A stretch of DNA of 64,000 nt, taken from Schlesneria sp. DSM 10557. Lineage in GTDB: Bacteria > Planctomycetota > Planctomycetia > Planctomycetales > Planctomycetaceae. A program made the position numbers and the translations under genes. The DNA lies in assembly GCF_041860085.1 (NCBI RefSeq), contig NZ_CP124747.1:4216001-4280000 (forward strand), given 5' to 3'. The notes beneath the pieces were generated by a model. The model did no database searches. It saw only the letters and a program-made list of their open reading frames with translations, and was not told the DNA's origin. Numbering within the stretch: the first letter of the stretch is position 1; each line of letters begins with the position of its first letter. Positions 38,583-47,143 of this stretch are shown here, in pieces.

Positions 38583-40883
38583 CTATTCGACGGCGACGGT
38601 GACCGCCGCCGACATTGCTTCCAGCTTCGCAGCCCCGGCCATGGCGTCCGCTTTTGCGGTGACATTGGCGGCACTGGCTGCTGCCGCATCCGCAGCGGCC
38701 GTCAATTTGATCTCGACTTCGGATTGCTCTGCCGCGATCGTCGCCGGTGCGGCGGTGACCCCCGCAGGCAAGTTCTGCAGCGTCACGGTGACCGGCCCCA
38801 TGAAAGCGGGGTTGCGTTCCACGATGGCCTTGACGGTTGCTTCTCCACCTTTGGTCAGTTTCGCATTGGCCGGTTCCAGCTTCAGCGTCATCGGTGCTGT
38901 CAGATTCAGCCGGATGGCCATGCCCTGCACTGCAGTCTTGTCACCTTGCTTCAGGGTTCCGGTCAAACCTGCGGTGAACTCGCCCAGGGGAGCCTGATTA
39001 TTGGCAGAGATCACGATCTCGGCTTCTGTCTGCCCCTTGTCGATGTTCTTGACAGCGACGGTGACTCCGGCGGGAAGTCCGTTCTGCGGGGGCGTGATGG
39101 CCACAACCACCCCCTCTTCAAAGCCGGCGGCGCGTGTCGCAATCAGTTTGACCTTGGTCGACAAATCCTTACCGAAGACCGCCACCTCAGGCTCAACCCG
39201 CCAGGAAAATCCGGGAGCCGTCGTCGCAGAGGCTGCGACTGATTTGCTGAGGAGCGACGGAGTCCACCGCATTGCATTGTTGCGTGCCTTGAGGACACCG
39301 TTGATCTCGGCCGGTACGACAACATTGGCTTCGCCAATCCGGGCGGTCCCGATGACGGAGATCCCATGCAGTTCACCCGGCACGAATTCCGGAGCCGCCT
39401 GCAGTGTCAGTACGGCATCGTTACGTCCGACACCAATCACCGACTTGCTGGCCGTAACCCCGGGAGGCAGGTTCGCAACGCCCAGTTCGATCTGACCGCC
39501 GTAGCCGGTCCTCACCGCCGTGACCGTCGCCATGACTGAACCGCCGGCAGGAATATTGAACGTATCCAGAGAGGTCGCCAGCGAGAACTGAGGAGGTGTG
39601 GTCGTTACCTCGATCCGATAAGCGTGCTCACTGCCGCCACGCTGAGTCAAATCTTCGACAAACAGATAGTAGTCGCCGTCGGCAGGGAACTTGTACGAAA
39701 CCGAGCCCTCGTTGATACCACTGTCCTCAGCCACGGCAAGCTGACCACCGTCCTTGTTGAGGATCTTGAAGTTGAGGTCGGTCGGCGATCCCTGCTGCCG
39801 AGTGATTCCGAAAAAGCTGACCGTCTGGTCCTTCTTGGCTGTGAAAACAAAGCGATCGACATCGCCCGGCTGCTCGAGCCGACCATTGATGTCATGCCCG
39901 AGCTCCACCCGATTGGCCTGTTCCGGTGCGTTGTTCGGTTCCTGCTCCAGAAACTGAGGGGTCGAGACGACTTCCACAGTACTGTATCCGCTGGCGCCAT
40001 TCGGCCGCTTCAGACTCACGTTGAGCCATTCCGTTGTCTGGTCAGGAGCGACGGTCACGGGGACAGGTGTCAATCCGTCAACACCGAAACCCGCCAGCGT
40101 GACATTCGTGGTGACGCCCCGCTGAACCGCCAGAGGGTAGGCCACCGTCGCGACGGGGAAATCGCCGATTCGCAAGCGGTAGGCCCCCGCACCGTATTTA
40201 ATATCTCGCAGTTCGATGACATATTCACCCGCCGCCTTAAAGGTATATACCAGCGACGCGTCGCCGCTCAGTCCTGGTGTATCGTCGTTGTAAGCCAGCT
40301 CACGCCCTTTGGCGTCCAGCAGCCGCAGCATGGGATCCAGCGAAGACCCGATCCGGCGAGCCACCACTTCAATCGCCAGTCGCTGACCCGCCTGGGCCGA
40401 AAATTTGAAGTACTGCCAGCTCAAGCCCGCCACCGCACCGTCAATCGCGGTCGGTGTCGTGACGACCTGTGCCGACGCAAGCTGCACATTCGAACCGACC
40501 GAAGCGATCGAAGGGAGATCGTCAACGAACAGGAACCGCAGGGGCGAAACACCTTTGTCCGTCAGTACGCGCATTCCTTGAATGCCGCAAGGCGTTTCAG
40601 GGGGGACGCTGATCCGGTAGGTGACCTGAGCCGGATTCTCGCCATTCTTGTCGATTCCTTCCGCCAGCACCGCTTCCGCCGGAAAGCTGAGCCACAGCTT
40701 CTTCGCCGGTGCGAGGTTGCCACCATTAATCTGTAACGGAAGCGAAGTTCCCGGAGCGATCGCCCCTGGAACCGTACCGTTGACCACTGGTTCCTGCGCC
40801 GCTGCGTCGTTCGCCGGGGAGGCGTTCAGGCTGGCCAGAGCAATGACAAGTGACAGTCTCTTCGTGAAGCGAGCAACCAGCAT
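38583..40883 (-). CDS. Secreted PPC-domain protein with repeated Ig-like domains
   Basis: 766 residues from the ATG at 40883 (GGAG nine bases upstream); 40898 is a possible earlier start. Signal peptide to about AAAQ-EP. Two pre-peptidase C-terminal (PPC) domains are visible, around WQYFKFSAQAGQRLAIEVVA...YNDDTPGLSGDASLVYTF and GDVDRFVFTAKKDQTVSFFG...YRIEVTT, each with the typical 'aGEYVIELRD/GDYYLFVED' strand. The remainder is a run of beta-sandwich repeats ending with an Ala-rich tail. No catalytic domain is present. Such genes regularly sit beside DUF1549/DUF1553 and DUF1501 genes in planctomycetes; their joint function is unknown. Confidence 0.85.
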   Translation of the reverse strand: MLVARFTKRLSLVIALASLNASPANDAAAQEPVVNGTVPGAIAPGTSLPLQINGGNLAPAKKLWLSFPAEAVLAEGIDKNGENPAQVTYRISVPPETPCGIQGMRVLTDKGVSPLRFLFVDDLPSIASVGSNVQLASAQVVTTPTAIDGAVAGLSWQYFKFSAQAGQRLAIEVVARRIGSSLDPMLRLLDAKGRELAYNDDTPGLSGDASLVYTFKAAGEYVIELRDIKYGAGAYRLRIGDFPVATVAYPLAVQRGVTTNVTLAGFGVDGLTPVPVTVAPDQTTEWLNVSLKRPNGASGYSTVEVVSTPQFLEQEPNNAPEQANRVELGHDINGRLEQPGDVDRFVFTAKKDQTVSFFGITRQQGSPTDLNFKILNKDGGQLAVAEDSGINEGSVSYKFPADGDYYLFVEDLTQRGGSEHAYRIEVTTTPPQFSLATSLDTFNIPAGGSVMATVTAVRTGYGGQIELGVANLPPGVTASKSVIGVGRNDAVLTLQAAPEFVPGELHGISVIGTARIGEANVVVPAEINGVLKARNNAMRWTPSLLSKSVAASATTAPGFSWRVEPEVAVFGKDLSTKVKLIATRAAGFEEGVVVAITPPQNGLPAGVTVAVKNIDKGQTEAEIVISANNQAPLGEFTAGLTGTLKQGDKTAVQGMAIRLNLTAPMTLKLEPANAKLTKGGEATVKAIVERNPAFMGPVTVTLQNLPAGVTAAPATIAAEQSEVEIKLTAAADAAAASAANVTAKADAMAGAAKLEAMSAAVTVAVE

Positions 40884-41393
40884 GCGGCTTGACTCCATCG
40901 GGGGTCATCAGGCGGTGGGACATCAGGCGGGTCAAATATCAGCTTTCGCTGATGGCAACATCATAGGGGTCTCGAATCACGGTCGTCAATTTGAAACCGG
41001 ATCAATCCCGCGCAATCAAATGTTTTTACGCCAGCATCGGATACTCGACAAAACCTCTCCCCGGGATGATTCCCGCCGCCTAAAATAAAGGGGCGCTGAG
41101 AATTCTCGACGGGATGGAGGGATCACGCAGGGAACCCAGACAGGGAATCCGACACGAGACTCAAAGCAAGAACCACCGAAGCAGTCCCTACAATCACCAC
41201 CTTCTTCGTAACGGAAGAGACGGTCGACAAAGCTGGGGTTCACTGCTTAATTTTCCGTCTCTCAAACAAGGCAGGTGATATTCCGAATGGTGGACCTCCC
41301 CGTGTCAGCACCAGGACGGGCTTGAAACCGGCAACTTCGAACGTAACAAGCGAGCCCCTCACGAGGGGGAATGTCTCTGCCAGGAACAGATCG
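40884..41393. other. Divergent intergenic region
   Basis: About 510 bases between the PPC gene (-) and the Uma2 gene (+). Promoters of both are expected here. No strong repeat, RNA or gene was found; the in-frame upstream extension of the Uma2 gene (41322-41393) is not family-like. Confidence 0.45.
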
Positions 41394-41993
41394 ATGCGAG
41401 AACCCAAAGCCCCCATTTCGATGAATCTGGACGAATTTGAACAGCGCCTGCTGGACGGGGATCGCTGGATCGAACTGGTCGACGGTCGCTTTACCCGTCT
41501 CGAGCCGCCCGACGAAGCTCACGGAGATGTCGTAAGAAATCTGTCTAAGTCGCTCGCGACGGTCCTCAAAAAATCGCCTGACACCTACGCCTGCTTTGAA
41601 CTCCCGCTGATCCTGAAACGGGAACAGCCGACCGTCCGGTGCCCGGCCATTTCCTGTTTTCGCTTCGAAGAAGGGAATCGCTTCGCCGAAACAGACAAGC
41701 TGATGACCGAGACCCTGCCGGTTCTGACCGTCGAAGTCGCCTCCACCAACGACCGCCGGGAATCGATGGCCGCACGGGTCGAAGCATATCTTCAGTGGGG
41801 CGTCGCGGGGGTCTGGATCATCGACCCCGTGACGCGTCACATCCACCAGTTCATCGGCCGCAGTTCGCGCCAGATGCTGAAGGAGCCACAGGTCATCACC
41901 GGTCACCCTCACATCCCCGGCTTCGCCATGCCCGTCGCAGACATCTTCAATTCCCCGAAATGGGTGAAAACCGAATCCCCCACGTTCGAGTGA
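41394..41993 (+). CDS. Uma2 family endonuclease-like protein (DUF820)
   Basis: 199 residues from the ATG at 41394, with AGGAA seven bases upstream. PD-(D/E)xK-fold Uma2 family: WIELVDGRFTRLEPP (family E...G motif), HGDVVRNLSKSLATVL, then the motif region normally containing PD followed by ExxS, here VEVASTNDRRESMAARVEAYLQWGVAGVWIIDP with conserved VxVxS and W-IDP. The canonical 'RxPDvafi' segment reads RCPAISCFRF, so an expected catalytic aspartate is replaced by alanine. Expansion of this family is typical of cyanobacteria and planctomycetes; the biological role is unclear. Confidence 0.85.
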   Translation: MREPKAPISMNLDEFEQRLLDGDRWIELVDGRFTRLEPPDEAHGDVVRNLSKSLATVLKKSPDTYACFELPLILKREQPTVRCPAISCFRFEEGNRFAETDKLMTETLPVLTVEVASTNDRRESMAARVEAYLQWGVAGVWIIDPVTRHIHQFIGRSSRQMLKEPQVITGHPHIPGFAMPVADIFNSPKWVKTESPTFE

Positions 41994-42080
41994 GTGGTAC
42001 TGTATTCCGTATTAACAGACCGTCCCCGGAGACGCTGGTCCAGGGGAAGGGCGGACTTTGGTTTTCACAGATATTTCCGC

Positions 42081-42110
42081 TTGACAGCAGAAAATTAACA
42101 TGTAAACTAT
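42081..42110 (+). promoter_or_regulatory. marR promoter with overlapping palindromic operator
   Basis: A TTGACA box (42081-42086) is followed after 16-18 bases by an AT-rich -10 candidate within TAAACTAT (42103-42110). The sequence TTAACATGTAAA (42095-42106), nearly identical to the perfect palindrome at 42626-42637, overlaps this element. This fits autorepression by the MarR protein encoded directly downstream. Confidence 0.6.
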
Positions 42111-42140
42111 TCTCCGTCAGACGACATCCGGGAATGAGAT

Positions 42141-42611
42141 ATGACTTCAACGCTTCGCGATGAATTGAAGAAGCGAGGCCCTTTTGCTTCGATCGAGCAG
42201 GAAGCCATGCTGGCCATACTGCGAACGAGTGATCTGCTGGAAAACCGCATGGCCCGACTCATGCGAGAGTACGGCCTGACGCTGTCTCAATACAACGTGC
42301 TGCGGATTCTTCGTGGCGAGGGCAAACCGATGCCCTGCCTCGAAATCGCCGAGCGAATGATTCAGGTCGCTCCTGCGATTACCCGTGTCATCGATCAATT
42401 ACTCGCTCTGGACCTCATCACAAAAACTCAGTCCGAAGTCGATCGACGTATCTTCGTCGTGGAACCGAAGCCGACGGCACTCCAGCTTCTCGATCGTCTC
42501 GACCAGCCCGTGCTGGACCTCCACGCCCTCCTCATGAATGGTGTCAACAAGTCACAACTGTCTGTGCTCGTGCAAACTCTCGATGCGATCCGGGGGGCGA
42601 TTCCCGGCTGA
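42141..42611 (+). CDS. MarR family transcriptional regulator
   Basis: 156 residues. Winged helix-turn-helix dimer: LTLSQYNVLRILRGEGKPMPCLEIAERMIQVAPAITRVIDQLLALDLI covers the HTH, and the wing reads TKTQSEVDRRIFVVEPKPTAL, with the usual D-R-R. N- and C-terminal helices complete the dimer domain. MarR proteins are repressors released by small phenolic ligands or oxidants; no conserved N-terminal redox cysteine is seen. Near-identical palindromes lie upstream (42095-42106) and 14 bases downstream (42626-42637), linking it to the following region and the DoxX gene. Confidence 0.92.
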   Translation: MTSTLRDELKKRGPFASIEQEAMLAILRTSDLLENRMARLMREYGLTLSQYNVLRILRGEGKPMPCLEIAERMIQVAPAITRVIDQLLALDLITKTQSEVDRRIFVVEPKPTALQLLDRLDQPVLDLHALLMNGVNKSQLSVLVQTLDAIRGAIPG

Positions 42612-42625
42612 TTTTAAGAATTTTA

Positions 42626-42637
42626 TTTACATGTAAA
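42626..42637. promoter_or_regulatory. Perfect 12-bp palindrome, likely MarR operator
   Basis: TTTACATGTAAA is fully self-complementary and matches the site upstream of marR at 11 of 12 positions, including the following CT. It lies 14 bases after the marR stop and 18 bases before the ATG at 42655. Binding by the adjacent MarR is inferred. Confidence 0.6.
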
Positions 42638-42654
42638 CTGACAGGAGTGATATC

Positions 42655-42840
42655 ATGTCCTCAAGCCTCCCGCCCTCCTGTCATCAGAGCAAAGGGACAC
42701 CACCGGGTTCAGCTGAATTCCGGCAAGCAGATAAAACAATCATCGGTTCACGGCGGGCGATGTCTCCGCCAAATCAGTCATACCACGCTTCCCGAAGTGA
42801 CCTTCCCGGCCGCTTCATGAGTCCTCGTTCGATTTCCTGA
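42655..42840 (+). CDS. Possible small protein or leader peptide downstream of the MarR site
   Basis: 61 codons. The ATG has AGGAG seven bases upstream, ideal for translation, and sits directly after the palindromic operator. The product (Ser/Pro-rich, no hydrophobic segment) matches no family I recognise. It may be a leader peptide, a remnant of a lost gene, or chance; the DoxX gene begins 174 bases after its stop. Confidence 0.25.
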   Translation: MSSSLPPSCHQSKGTPPGSAEFRQADKTIIGSRRAMSPPNQSYHASRSDLPGRFMSPRSIS

Positions 42841-43014
42841 CGCCACTCGCAGCATCCAGAACGGGTGATTCTGCTCATTCCGCAGTGAACGAGAGATCGA
42901 GCTTCAGAAAAATTCAGAATCAGAATTGTTCGCGAACACTGACAGTCCTGCGTGGACGTTGGTCTTCCGTGTTGTTGGTTCCGTGGAAACACGGGTTTTA
43001 TGAGAGGAACAGAA

Positions 43015-43425
43015 ATGCCTTTTAAACACCAATTGACCTCGCTGGGATTGCTAGTCCTACGAGTGGCGATCGGCTGCCTGATGCTAGTTCATGGTTTGCA
43101 GAAAATTTCCAATTTCGAAACCCTCAAGACCCAGTTTCCTGATCCACTCGGGATGGGAAATCAGCTCAGTCTGATGTCCGCCATTGGTGCAGAAGCAGGT
43201 TGCTCTGCCCTCTTAATCCTTGGCCTGGGAACGCGACTGGCGGCGATCCCGCTCGCCTTCACGATGATGGTCGCATTCTTCATCGTGCATGCAAAAGACC
43301 CCTGGAACGTCAAGGAACTGGCCTGTGCGTACCTGTTCGTCTATATCACGTTGATCCTCACCGGTCCGGGAAGTTTTTCATTAGATCACTTGTGGACAAA
43401 ACGAAAGAGCTCCTCCCCCAACTGA
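43015..43425 (+). CDS. DoxX family membrane protein
   Basis: 136 residues from the ATG at 43015, with GAGAGGA six bases upstream; extensions to 43000 or 42952 are less plausible. Four membrane spans: LGLLVLRVAIGCLMLVHGLQK (about 9-29), then about 55-72, 77-96 and 103-122. The HGLQK motif in helix 1 and the GSFSLD near the end are typical of the DoxX/DoxD superfamily (also TQO small subunit). These proteins are linked to redox and quinone or thiol stress responses. The adjacent MarR regulator and shared operator suggest induction by a small molecule. Confidence 0.88.
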   Translation: MPFKHQLTSLGLLVLRVAIGCLMLVHGLQKISNFETLKTQFPDPLGMGNQLSLMSAIGAEAGCSALLILGLGTRLAAIPLAFTMMVAFFIVHAKDPWNVKELACAYLFVYITLILTGPGSFSLDHLWTKRKSSSPN

Positions 43426-43802
43426 CAAACGTCTGTCACACGTCGGGGTTTTCCTCCCGACGTCACTGCACCAGTACGACGGCCGTCAGACGCGCGACTC
43501 TGAGATTCCTTGCAACCGGCGATTTGCTTGCTGCAGATCGCCGGCATTTCCTGAACATCCGATCGGCTCACGTCGCATTCCTGTGAGTCATTGCACTTAG
43601 CAGGTACTGAGACCGACTGACACGTGCCTCATACCGGTTCCGCTGTCTGCTTTAGCAAGCCCCCCTTCTGCGGGTCCCAGAGGTGTCGTCGACGGAGGCG
43701 ACCCCTTCTCGCCAACGACTCGTGATGTCGCTGTTGATTCGCAATCGGCGGGTTGTGGCCAGCCCGTTCTATGGGAAGTCTTACGCCTCTGGAGAATCTG
43801 AC
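43426..43802. other. Intergenic region with two hairpins
   Basis: 377 bases between the DoxX and amidohydrolase genes. Hairpin 1: ACGTCGGG (43440-43447) / CCCGACGT (43456-43463), 15 bases after the DoxX stop. Hairpin 2: CCGGCGAT (43516-43523) / ATCGCCGG (43537-43544). Hairpin 1 may end DoxX transcription, although it lacks a following U-run. Confidence 0.5.
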
Positions 43803-45584
43803 ATGGCGCCGCAGCAAGTCCTCTACAACGGCAAAATCACCACTCTGTACTCAAAGAAGCCGGAGGTCTCCGCGTTATCCGTCACCGACGGCGTCATCTC
43901 CGCGATCGGGAGCGACGACGAGATCCTGGCCGCCGCCGACCAGCACACGGAAAAAATTGACCTGCAGGGCCGCCGAGTCATTCCGGGACTGAATGATTCT
44001 CATCTGCATGTCATTCGGGCCGGCCTGTTCTACAACCTGGAACTCCGCTGGGATGGCGTTCCCAGCTTGTCCCAGGCTCTGGCACAACTCAAGGAGCAGG
44101 CAGATAACACGCCGCCCCCGCAGTGGGTTCGCGTCATCGGGGGCTGGAACGAGTTTCAATTCGTCGAAGGTCGCATGCCGACCCTGGACGAAATCAATAA
44201 AGCCGCTCCCCACACGCCGGTCTTTGTCCTGCATCTCTACGACTCAGCGTTGCTCAATCAGGCGGCCCTGCGGCAGCTTGGCTTCGACCGCGATACCCCT
44301 AACCCACCGGGGGGACTGATTGCGCGCGACAGCCGGGGAAATCCGACAGGACTCCTGATTGCCGAACCGAGCGCGCTGATACTTTATTCCACGATTGCGA
44401 ACGCCCCGAAACTCTCGTTTGAGGACCAGCTCAATTCGACTCGCTTCTATCTGCGCGAGTTGAACCGCTTCGGGATCACCAGCGTGTCCGATGCCGGGGG
44501 TGGCGGTCAGAACTATCCCGAAGACTATGCAGTCGTCAAGAATTTGAATGACAACGGGCAACTGACTGTTCGGATTGCCTACAGCCTTTTTGCGCAAAAG
44601 CCCGGACAGGAATTGAACGACTACTCCCGCTGGCTCGGCATGACAGCACCGGGAGACGGGGACCACCTGTTACGGGTGAACGGCGCCGGTGAGAATCTGG
44701 TCTGGAGTGCGGCTGACTTCGAAAACTTTCTGCAGCCTCGTCCAGACCTGCGTCCCGTGATGGAGCAGGAACTGGAAGCGGTCGTCAGCAAGCTCGCCGA
44801 AGCACGCTGGCCCTGGCGAATCCATGCGACCTACGACGAATCGATCGGACGATTCCTCGACATTTTCGAACGCGTGCACCGACAGCATCCGATTAACGAC
44901 CTTCGCTGGTTCATCGATCACGCCGAGACCGTCTCCGAGAGGAACCTGGAACGAATTCAGGCACTGGGTGGCGGAATCGCAACTCAGCACCGCATGGCCT
45001 ATCAGGGGGAATACTACATTCGACGGTACGGCCGGGAATCCGCCCGCCGAAAACCACCTCTGCGACAGATGCTGAAGATGGGACTGCCCGTCGGCGCGGG
45101 AACCGACGGGACGCGTGTCGCCAGTTATCACCCCTGGACCTGTCTCTGGTGGATGGTGACGTCGAAAACCGTCGGTGGGACTGTGCTGCACGAGGAAGCC
45201 GATCGGCTGACCCGCGAGGAAGCCCTGCGACTGTACACGCACGGAAGTGCCTGGTTCAGTCACGAGGACCACTGCAAGGGGACTCTGGAACCGGGCCGCT
45301 TTGCGGATCTGGCAGTCCTGAGCGACGATTACTTCCGCATCGACCCGGATGAAATCCGTGGACTGGAAAGTCTCCTGACGATGGTCGGAGGGAAGGTCGT
45401 CTACGGGACGGGCGACTTTGCGAGACTCTCCCCTCCCCTCCCTCCGGTCAGTCCGGACTGGTCCCCGGTGGCACGATTCGGCGGATATGACTCACGCAGT
45501 CCCGTTCCCCCGGCTCACCACCACACTCCCATTATGGCAGCAGACGGCCGCGTCTGGGAAACCGGTTGTGGCTGCGGCGTCTGA
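43803..45584 (+). CDS. YtcJ-like amidohydrolase (amidohydrolase 3 family)
   Basis: 593 residues from the ATG at 43803, with GGAGA seven bases upstream. The upstream in-frame start at 43683 is not family-like. Metal-dependent amidohydrolase barrel: composite N-terminal beta-domain VLYNGKITTLYSKKPEVSALSVTDGVISAIG, then LNDSHLHVIRAG (HxH metal motif), the later WFIDHAETVSERNLERIQ (His), and GAGTDGTRVASYHPWTCLWW with the catalytic Asp. The C-terminus has EPGRFADLAVLSDDYFRI, then an unusual tail ending ETGCGCGV. Hydrolyses an amide or formyl group of unknown substrate. No signal peptide. Confidence 0.9.
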   Translation: MAPQQVLYNGKITTLYSKKPEVSALSVTDGVISAIGSDDEILAAADQHTEKIDLQGRRVIPGLNDSHLHVIRAGLFYNLELRWDGVPSLSQALAQLKEQADNTPPPQWVRVIGGWNEFQFVEGRMPTLDEINKAAPHTPVFVLHLYDSALLNQAALRQLGFDRDTPNPPGGLIARDSRGNPTGLLIAEPSALILYSTIANAPKLSFEDQLNSTRFYLRELNRFGITSVSDAGGGGQNYPEDYAVVKNLNDNGQLTVRIAYSLFAQKPGQELNDYSRWLGMTAPGDGDHLLRVNGAGENLVWSAADFENFLQPRPDLRPVMEQELEAVVSKLAEARWPWRIHATYDESIGRFLDIFERVHRQHPINDLRWFIDHAETVSERNLERIQALGGGIATQHRMAYQGEYYIRRYGRESARRKPPLRQMLKMGLPVGAGTDGTRVASYHPWTCLWWMVTSKTVGGTVLHEEADRLTREEALRLYTHGSAWFSHEDHCKGTLEPGRFADLAVLSDDYFRIDPDEIRGLESLLTMVGGKVVYGTGDFARLSPPLPPVSPDWSPVARFGGYDSRSPVPPAHHHTPIMAADGRVWETGCGCGV

Positions 45585-45612
45585 ACTCGATCGACTCCGG
45601 TTCGCAGTTGCA

Positions 45613-45649
45613 TCGTCAGCGCAGTCGTCAGGACCGGCCGCGCTGACGA
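45613..45649 (+). terminator. Hairpin downstream of the amidohydrolase gene
   Basis: TCGTCAGCGC (45613-45622) and GCGCTGACGA (45640-45649) form a 10-bp stem with a 17-base loop, 28 bases after the stop codon. There is no U-run, so termination is uncertain. Confidence 0.4.
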
Positions 45650-45861
45650 CGCATGGTTGAGTCATTGCCGATCAACAGACCAGCGACATTGAACGCCTGC
45701 GGCGAACCACCTACGATCCGAGCGGTGGGAACCGCTGTTCGACTACTCCGTCGAGGCGTGCAAGCGCACTTCGTTTGCCACCTGCCGAGCGAGAAATCGC
45801 GTTCCCTGATCTCCGAGCACGACAAGGATCCATGAATAGCCTTTGATTTCCGAGCCATCTT

Positions 45862-46845
45862 GTGCATCGTCACTCTCCGCTTCGCAGTGTTGGTTTACTG
45901 AGGCAGGTCCCCCTGCTTTTGGCTCTCGTCGTTGTAACACTCGGCTCGTCCGCCCGTGTTGATGCCGACGAAGTCCTTCGAGTGATGAGCTTCAACATGT
46001 GGGTCGGCGGCGATGCGAGCCGTCAGCCGTTTGAACGGACTGTCGAAGTCGTTCGGGCTGCGAAAGCGGACATCGTCGGCCTGCAGGAAACTGGAGGCCT
46101 TGCGCCGCAGGACCAGCCCCGGCCAGACCACGCGAGACGACTCGCGGAAGCACTCGGATGGTCCTACCACGAGCAGGGATCTTCCACCGGAATGGCCCGC
46201 ATCGGAATCATCAGCCGCTATCCGATCACCGGTTCCGTCGGTAAACCCGCCATCGGTGCGACGGTTTCGCTTCCGTCAGGCCGGACCGTCGATGTCTTTA
46301 ACATCCACATGGCCCATGCCCCCTATCAGCCCTATCAGTTGCTCAACATCCCCTATGCCGGTGCCCCCTTTCTGAAGACAGCCGAAGAAGCGGTCGCCTC
46401 AGCCAACGAGGCCCGGCGCGCTCAAGTCAACGAGGTCCTGCAGGCCCTGAAAAGCTCGAAGTCCTCGCAGCAATTCATCACGGGGGACTTTAATGAACCC
46501 TCTTACCTTGACTGGACCGAGGAAGCGGTGCAGGCACTTCACCATCCGCTCGTCGTGGAATGGCCTGCCACAAAAGCTTTTGCCGAGGCGGGATTCCGCG
46601 ATTCCTACCGCGTCCTCTTTCCGGACCCGGTCAAGCACCCCGGCTTCACCTGGACGACCCTCACCAAGCGAGACAACCCCAAGGACCACCACGACCGGAT
46701 CGACTTCGTCCTGTCACACGGCCCGGCCACGATTAAAGCGACAGAAATCGTAGGGGACTCGCAGGAAAGCGCCGACATCGTCGTCACCCCCTACCCGTCC
46801 GACCATCGCGCCGTCGTGTCAACATTCGTGCTTGAGGGCAAGTAG
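45862..46845 (+). CDS. Secreted endonuclease/exonuclease/phosphatase family protein
   Basis: 327 residues with a GTG start at 45862 and a signal peptide (PLLLALVVVTLGSSARVDA-DE). The EEP fold motifs are complete: MSFNMWVGG (Asn), IVGLQETGG (Glu), THADRRL-like loop at FNIHMAHAP (His), TGDFNEPSYLDW (Asp/Asn), and the C-terminal YPSDHRAVVSTF (Asp-His catalytic pair). Members hydrolyse phosphodiesters in nucleic acids, inositol phosphates or sphingomyelin. Export suggests an extracytoplasmic phosphodiester substrate. No ribosome-binding site is obvious before the GTG, so the exact start is less certain. Confidence 0.85.
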   Translation: MHRHSPLRSVGLLRQVPLLLALVVVTLGSSARVDADEVLRVMSFNMWVGGDASRQPFERTVEVVRAAKADIVGLQETGGLAPQDQPRPDHARRLAEALGWSYHEQGSSTGMARIGIISRYPITGSVGKPAIGATVSLPSGRTVDVFNIHMAHAPYQPYQLLNIPYAGAPFLKTAEEAVASANEARRAQVNEVLQALKSSKSSQQFITGDFNEPSYLDWTEEAVQALHHPLVVEWPATKAFAEAGFRDSYRVLFPDPVKHPGFTWTTLTKRDNPKDHHDRIDFVLSHGPATIKATEIVGDSQESADIVVTPYPSDHRAVVSTFVLEGK

Positions 46846-47143
46846 CATCATCCCTCAACGACGATGACGGTCGCGGGGGCAATGTCGCCCGGCGGTGCAG
46901 GTCGAATTCGCAAACGTGAAGCTGTCGGCTTGAACCGATTGCACGACGGTGTGAGAGAGGCCCCGACGCATGCGTCAAGTAAAACCGTGAAATTGTGCCC
47001 CTTCACGCTTCGTTCAGAACCCGGAGCGGAGAAATGACGTGAGTTGATCCTTCCTGGCGCCCCATTTCTGCCACTTGACCCGCGCCATTTAGTTGCATAT
47101 ACATCTTCATGGCGGGACTCTGCGACAGGGATTTGGGGATTTC

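Larger units (their letters stand above)
42612..43014. other. Region between marR and doxX-like gene
   Basis: 403 bases. It opens with the palindromic operator, then a possible small open frame (42655-42840), then about 170 bases of unassigned sequence before the DoxX start. Confidence 0.5.

Noticed and set aside
38358..40736. Long plus-strand frames (294 and 370 codons) across the PPC gene
   Set aside because: Antisense shadows caused by high G+C; no signal peptide or domain, while the minus frame has PPC domains.
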